NCBI RefSeq assembly: GCF_010499245.1
Contig: NZ_JAAGOW010000003.1
Location: forward strand, 372,001-436,000
Length of the DNA stretch: 64,000 nucleotides
Source of the DNA: Variovorax sp. WS11
GTDB lineage: Bacteria; Pseudomonadota; Gammaproteobacteria; Burkholderiales; Burkholderiaceae_C
Direction: 5' to 3'
Shown here: piece after piece, positions 59,436-64,000 of the stretch
How the letters are laid out: every line of letters begins with the position of its first letter
Numbering within the stretch: the stretch's first letter is position 1
Notes under the pieces: generated by a model
What the model was told of the DNA's origin: nothing
The model's database searches: none
The model's input: the letters and a program-made list of their open reading frames with translations, nothing else
Made by a program: the position numbers and the translations under genes

Positions 59436-60593
59436 ATGATGGCCAACGCAACGAAGCAGCGCGCCGCCGGCGCCCGCGGCGATCCCAAGGCCGCGCTGCC
59501 CGGCCAGGTGGTGCTGGTGCTGCAGGGCGGCGGCGCGCTCGGCGCCTACCAGGCCGGGGTGTACCAGGCATTGCACGAGTCGGGCATCGAGCCGGACTGG
59601 GTGATCGGCACCTCGATCGGCGCCATCAACGCCTCGCTGATCGCCGGCAATGCGCCGCGGCACCGCATGGAGCGGCTCGACAGCTTCTGGAACATGATGC
59701 AGGCGTCCGCGCCCGGCACACGCTTCCCGGACTGGATGGGCCTCGGCAACCTGGTGTCGAACATGGCGACGGTGATGCGCGGCATTCCGGACTTCTTCAC
59801 CCCCAACCTGCATGCGCTGCGCGGCTCGGCGGCGCCGCTGGGGGTGGAAGCGGCCTCGTACTACAGCACGGCGCCGCTGCGCGGCACGCTGGAGTCGCTG
59901 GTGGACTTCGAGTACCTGTGCGAGTGCCACACGCGCATGACGGTGGGCGCAGTCAACGCCTGCAGCGGCGAGATGCGCTACTTCGACACCCGCAGGGAGC
60001 GCCTGGGCGTCGACCACGTCATGGCCTCCGGCGCGCTGCCGCCGGCCTTTCCGGCGGTGCGCATCGACGGCCAGCCCTACTGGGACGGCGGCATCTACTC
60101 CAACACGCCCATCGAGGCCGTGCTCGACGACAAGCCGCGCCGCGACTCGCTGATCTTCGCGGTCAACGTCTGGCACCAGACGGCCCCCGAGCCCGAGTCG
60201 ATCTGGCAGGTGATGGCGCGTCAGAAAGACATCCAGTACGCCAGCCGCGCCGACAGCCACATCGCGCGCCAGAAGCAGATCCACCGGCTGCGCCACGTGA
60301 TCCGCGAGCTGCACAAGCAGGTTCCCGCCTCGCGGCGCGCCGACCCGAAGGTGGCGTCGCTGGCGGCCTGGGGTTGCGGGACCACCATCCACGTGGCCCA
60401 CATGCTGGCGCCGCGCGTCGAGGGCGAGGACCACACGAAGGACATCGACTTCACGCCCGCCGGCATCCGCACGCGCCGGCAGGCCGGCCATGCCGACACG
60501 CTGCGCATGATCCAGCGCGCGCCCTGGCACCAGGCGCACGCCGATCCCATCGAGGGCGTGATCGAGCATCACGGTGCCGGAGCGCTGACGTGA
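59436..60593 (+). CDS. Patatin-like phospholipase with DUF3734 region
   Basis: A 385-residue patatin-type lipase. Oxyanion GGGALGAYQAG, nucleophile GTSIGAINASL and the Asp in WDGGIYSNTPIEAV complete the Ser-Asp dyad. The C-terminal part (residues ~210-385, with FAVNVWHQTAPEPESIWQV and RQKDIQYASRADSH) matches the DUF3734 region that accompanies patatins in PHB-rich bacteria. The neighbouring hydroxybutyrate dehydrogenase supports a role in polymer or lipid turnover. ATG at 59436 (a second ATG at 59439). Confidence 0.85.
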   Translation: MMANATKQRAAGARGDPKAALPGQVVLVLQGGGALGAYQAGVYQALHESGIEPDWVIGTSIGAINASLIAGNAPRHRMERLDSFWNMMQASAPGTRFPDWMGLGNLVSNMATVMRGIPDFFTPNLHALRGSAAPLGVEAASYYSTAPLRGTLESLVDFEYLCECHTRMTVGAVNACSGEMRYFDTRRERLGVDHVMASGALPPAFPAVRIDGQPYWDGGIYSNTPIEAVLDDKPRRDSLIFAVNVWHQTAPEPESIWQVMARQKDIQYASRADSHIARQKQIHRLRHVIRELHKQVPASRRADPKVASLAAWGCGTTIHVAHMLAPRVEGEDHTKDIDFTPAGIRTRRQAGHADTLRMIQRAPWHQAHADPIEGVIEHHGAGALT

Positions 60594-61543
60594 GCCTGAT
60601 GCTCGCGGGCCTGGGCTTCGCGCTCGCTGCGCTGTGCGCGGGCGTCATGGGCTTCGCGATCCAGCGCGGCGGCACCTGCACCGTGGCGGCCGTCGAGGAG
60701 ATCGTCCACAAGCACAGCGCGCGCCGGCTACTGGCGCTCGGCGAGGCCTCGCTATGGGTGGCCGGCGGGCTGCTGCTGGCGCAGGCGCTGCACATGCTGC
60801 CGGCGATGCCGGCGGGCTATGCGCTCAGCGGCTGGACGATCGCGGGGGGCGCGCTGCTGGGCTTCGGTGCCTGGGTCAACCGCGCCTGTGTGTTCGGTGC
60901 CATCGCGCGCCTGGGTTCGGGCGAATGGAGCTATGCGCTGACGCCGCTGGGCTTCTACCTGGGCTGCCTGAGCGTGGGGCCGCTGTTCGGCGCGGGGCTG
61001 CAGCAGCCGCTGCCGCAAGGCTCGCCGGTGCTGCAGGCGCCGGTCTGGGTGGCCTTGCTCTTCCTCGCGTTCGCTGCCTGGCGTGTGCTGCTGCCGCTGC
61101 GGATGCCCGGTGCGCGCCGCGCCCTGGCCGAGCGCATCTGGTCGCCGCATGCGGCCACCACCGTCATCGGCATCAGCTTCGTGCTGATGCTGCTGGTGGC
61201 GGGCGCCTGGGCCTACACCGACGTGCTGGCCGAGCTGGCGCGCGGCATGGCCGCGAGCCTCGCGGCGCGCACTGCATTGTTCGCGGCCCTGCTGCTGGGC
61301 GCCGTCTGGGGCGGCTGGACCGCGGGGCGCTGGCGCAGCGGGCGCATCAGCGCGGCGCAGTGCCTGCGCTGCCTGGCCGGCGGCCTGCTGATGGGCTGGG
61401 GCAGCCTGCTGATCCCGGGCGGCAACGACGGGCTGATCCTGGTGGGCATGCCTCTGCTGTGGCCCTATGCCTGGGCCGCCTTCCTGCTGATGTGCCTCAC
61501 CATCGGCGCGGCCCTGTTGCTGGCGCGGCGGGGGAGGCCCTGA
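60590..61543 (+). CDS. YeeE/YedE-family transporter
   Basis: A 317-residue membrane protein with about nine helices. The YeeE landmarks are RGGTCTVAA near the start, NRACVFGAIARLGSGEW in the middle and LAGGLLMGWGSLLIPGGND at the end, each with Cys or Gly residues lining a path for thiosulfate/sulfur uptake. Starts at GTG 60590 overlapping the patatin stop by GTGA; ATG 60599 is an alternative. In a peptide-modifying locus using cysteine and metal it could supply sulfur, an inference only. Confidence 0.85.
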   Translation: MSLMLAGLGFALAALCAGVMGFAIQRGGTCTVAAVEEIVHKHSARRLLALGEASLWVAGGLLLAQALHMLPAMPAGYALSGWTIAGGALLGFGAWVNRACVFGAIARLGSGEWSYALTPLGFYLGCLSVGPLFGAGLQQPLPQGSPVLQAPVWVALLFLAFAAWRVLLPLRMPGARRALAERIWSPHAATTVIGISFVLMLLVAGAWAYTDVLAELARGMAASLAARTALFAALLLGAVWGGWTAGRWRSGRISAAQCLRCLAGGLLMGWGSLLIPGGNDGLILVGMPLLWPYAWAAFLLMCLTIGAALLLARRGRP

Positions 61544-61629
61544 TGCGCGGGGCGCGATCTTCACAATTCGGTCACGGGCGCCGCCACCCCGCAGCACCTG
61601 CCTAGAATTTCCAGCACCAGGAGGGCAGC

Positions 61630-62487
61630 ATGCGAGATCCGCATTCCCCATTGGCCGGGCGCACCGGCATCGGCCTTCGGCCCGAGCACTGGCGCGCCTT
61701 CGCGCAGACGCGGCCATCCGTGGGCTTCGTCGAGGCGCACAGCGAGAACTACTTCGGCCGCGGCGGCAAGCCGCTGCACTTCCTGCAGCTCGCGCGCCAG
61801 AGCCATGAACTCAGCCTGCACGGCGTGGGCCTGTCCATCGGCTCCATCGACCCGCTGTGCGAGACGCACCTCGCGCGCCTCGCCGAACTGGTGCGCATGC
61901 TCGAGCCCGCGCTGGTCTCCGACCATCTGTGCTGGACCTCGGTGGGCGGCATCCACGCCAACGATCTGCTGCCCCTTCCCTACACCGAGGAGGCGCTCGC
62001 GCACGTGGTGGCGCGCGTGCAGCGCGTGCAGGACCACCTCGCGCGGCCGATCCTGCTGGAGAACCTCTCGGCCTACCTCGACTACGCCCAATCGACCGTG
62101 CCCGAATGGGAGTTCCTGGCCGAGGTGGCGGCGCGCAGCGGCTGCGGCCTGCTGCTGGACATCAACAACATCCACGTCAGCGCGCACAACCTGGGCTTCG
62201 ATGCGCTCGACTACATCGAGGCCATTCCGCCCGATGCCGTGCAGGAAATGCACCTGGCAGGCTTCACGCGCAACAGGCTCGACGACGGCGCCGAGATCCT
62301 GATCGACACGCACAGCGCCCCGGTCGCCGATGCCGTGTGGGCGCTCTATGCGGCGGCGCTCGAGCGCTTCGGCCCGGTGCCCACGCTGGTCGAATGGGAC
62401 GCCGACCTGCCTCCGCTGCCGGCGCTGTTGGCCGAGGCAGCCAAGGCCCGCGCGATGATGGAGGCACGCCATGCTTGCCCTGCCTGA
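61630..62487 (+). CDS. MNIO-family enzyme (DUF692), bufferin modification
   Basis: A 285-residue multinuclear non-heme iron enzyme. TIM-barrel landmarks carry the metal ligands: His64 (LSLHGVGLS), His99 (SDHLCW), Glu144 (LLENLSAY), Asp177 and His182/His186 (DINNIHVSAHN), His208 (EMHLAG), Asp226/His228 (DTHS) and Glu255/Asp257 (EWDAD). It modifies cysteines in the DUF2282 precursor at 56462. A GGAGGG site lies 5 bases before ATG 61630. Overlaps DUF2063 by 17 bases. Confidence 0.92.
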   Translation: MRDPHSPLAGRTGIGLRPEHWRAFAQTRPSVGFVEAHSENYFGRGGKPLHFLQLARQSHELSLHGVGLSIGSIDPLCETHLARLAELVRMLEPALVSDHLCWTSVGGIHANDLLPLPYTEEALAHVVARVQRVQDHLARPILLENLSAYLDYAQSTVPEWEFLAEVAARSGCGLLLDINNIHVSAHNLGFDALDYIEAIPPDAVQEMHLAGFTRNRLDDGAEILIDTHSAPVADAVWALYAAALERFGPVPTLVEWDADLPPLPALLAEAAKARAMMEARHACPA

Positions 62488-63240
62488 CACCCAGGTCCGC
62501 GTGATGAACGCGCTGCTGCGGCGCGGCGATCCGGCCGCGGCGGCGGCGCTGGTCCGCCCCGGCAGCCTCCCCGCCGCGCGAAGGCTGGCGATCTACCGCA
62601 ACAACATGGTGCAGAGCCTGGTGGCGGCCCTCGCCGCCGTCTACCCCGTGACCGATCGGCTGGTGGGCAGCGTCTTCTTCCGCCAGGCGGCCAAGGCCTG
62701 CATCGGCATCCATCCCTCGCGCTCCGGCGATCTGCACGACTTCGGCGTCGACTTCCCTGCCTTCCTGCGCGCCTGGTCACCGGCGGCCGCGCTGCCTTAT
62801 CTGCCGGACATCGCGGCGCTCGAATGGGCGATGCACCGCGCCTACCACGAGGCGGCGCTGCCGCCCCTCGCGCTCGCGCGGCTCGCCGAGGTGCCGCCGC
62901 ACGCGCAGGCCGGGCTGCGCCTGCTGCTGCAGCCGTCGGCGCGATTCGTGTCCTCGCCCTACCCGGTCCTGCGCATCTGGCAGGCCAACCAGGCCGGCGC
63001 CGACGAGGCGGATACGGTCTCGCTGGACGAGGGCGGCGTGCGGCTGCTGGTGCTGCAGCAGGCGCTGGAGATCGTCTTCGTGCCGCTCGATGCCACCGAG
63101 GATCGCTGGCTCCGCGCCCTGGCCGATGGTGCCGGGCTGGGCCAGGCCAGCGCCTGCGCCTTCGACCTCGATCCGGCCTTCGATCTGCCGTCCGCGCTGG
63201 CCCGCCACCTGACGCTCGGTCTCTTCACGGAGCTGCAGCA

Positions 63241-63244
<4 letters not shown>
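62471..63244 (+). CDS. DUF2063 family protein (bufferin partner)
   Basis: A 257-residue partner of MNIO enzymes. The N-terminal ~100 residues are the DUF2063 'putative DNA-binding' domain (LPAARRLAIYRNNMVQSLV, YPVTDRLVGSVFFRQAAKAC), which in bufferin systems presents the precursor to the MNIO enzyme rather than binding DNA. The C-terminal part (LPYLPDIAALEWAMHRAYHEA onward) is a second helical region. Its stop overlaps the regulator start (ATGA). Confidence 0.9.
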
Positions 63245-63954
<710 letters not shown>

Positions 63955-63970
63955 AACGAGCCCTACACCC

Positions 63971-64000
63971 GTGGACAGCCTCTACATGCTGATCGTCGGC
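63971..64000 (+). CDS. Probable sensor histidine kinase, N-terminus only
   Basis: Ten codons from GTG 63971 (MDSLYMLIVG) run off the window. It begins 16 bases after the response-regulator stop, on the same strand, in the position of a partner kinase, and opens with a hydrophobic stretch typical of a first membrane helix. Only the location supports the call. Confidence 0.4.
   Translation, partial: MDSLYMLIVG

Noticed and set aside
59436..60593. Patatin as a CapV-type phage defence effector
   Set aside because: No cyclic-nucleotide synthase is nearby; the hydroxybutyrate dehydrogenase neighbour and DUF3734-type tail fit lipid or polymer turnover better.

Overview
The window is high-GC DNA with dense, often overlapping operons. 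Its gene content (several Bug/TctC solute receptors, porin, Rieske oxygenase cluster, CstA/YbdD, MltG-Tmk-HolB-PilZ-TatD block) points to a betaproteobacterium of the Burkholderiales, most like Comamonadaceae such as Variovorax. This is inferred from families and gene order; no rRNA or other marker RNA is present.

Layout. 1-1255: Xre/MbcA-RES toxin-antitoxin pair, antitoxin cut by the window edge. 1283-2516: two secreted proteins on the minus strand, one a ModA-like binding protein. 2732-18293: one long plus-strand catabolic cluster with two Bug receptors, two SDRs, cupin, alpha/beta hydrolase, IclR regulator, ThDP enzyme, aspartate-dehydrogenase family enzyme, aldehyde dehydrogenase, extradiol-type VOC protein, FAD monooxygenase, small HTH protein, Rieske oxygenase, its reductase and a porin. 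It looks like uptake and ring hydroxylation/cleavage of an aromatic or heteroaromatic acid. A 14-bp-arm inverted repeat lies before its first gene. 18310-20256: small minus-strand genes (GAF, Mut7-C, YbaK). 20409-27674: minus-strand operon with an ATP-citrate-lyase-like pair, class II aldolase, PDC-lactonase-like amidohydrolase and citrate-type MFS carrier. 27792-33448: housekeeping (ankyrin, TatD, PilZ, HolB, Tmk, MltG, YgfZ). 33456-39711: CstA/YbdD, a cache-type two-component system, a thioesterase-GNAT fusion and an esterase. 39777-42737: iron alcohol dehydrogenase and a divergent LysR/class A beta-lactamase pair. 42724-43020: DUF3016 remnant.

43179-47428 holds three coupled genes of visibly lower GC that I do not recognise, including a 1125-residue protein with a C-terminal membrane anchor. 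47546-56310: Bug receptor, DUF3185, patatin, acyltransferase, Tex, DUF2239 with an apparently leaderless operator-controlled promoter, MATE pump and GST. 56462-64000 is a bufferin-type (MNIO) RiPP locus: a four-cysteine DUF2282 precursor, DoxX, then NDH-2-like, 3-hydroxybutyrate dehydrogenase, patatin and YeeE-like genes, followed by DUF692 (MNIO) and DUF2063 genes coupled to an OmpR-type regulator and the start of a probable sensor kinase.

Best candidates for something new: the expanded bufferin locus, the unrecognised three-gene island and the ATP-citrate-lyase-like operon. Three reading-frame anomalies (PilZ, DUF2239, DUF3016) are reported separately, since they may be mutations or sequence errors.
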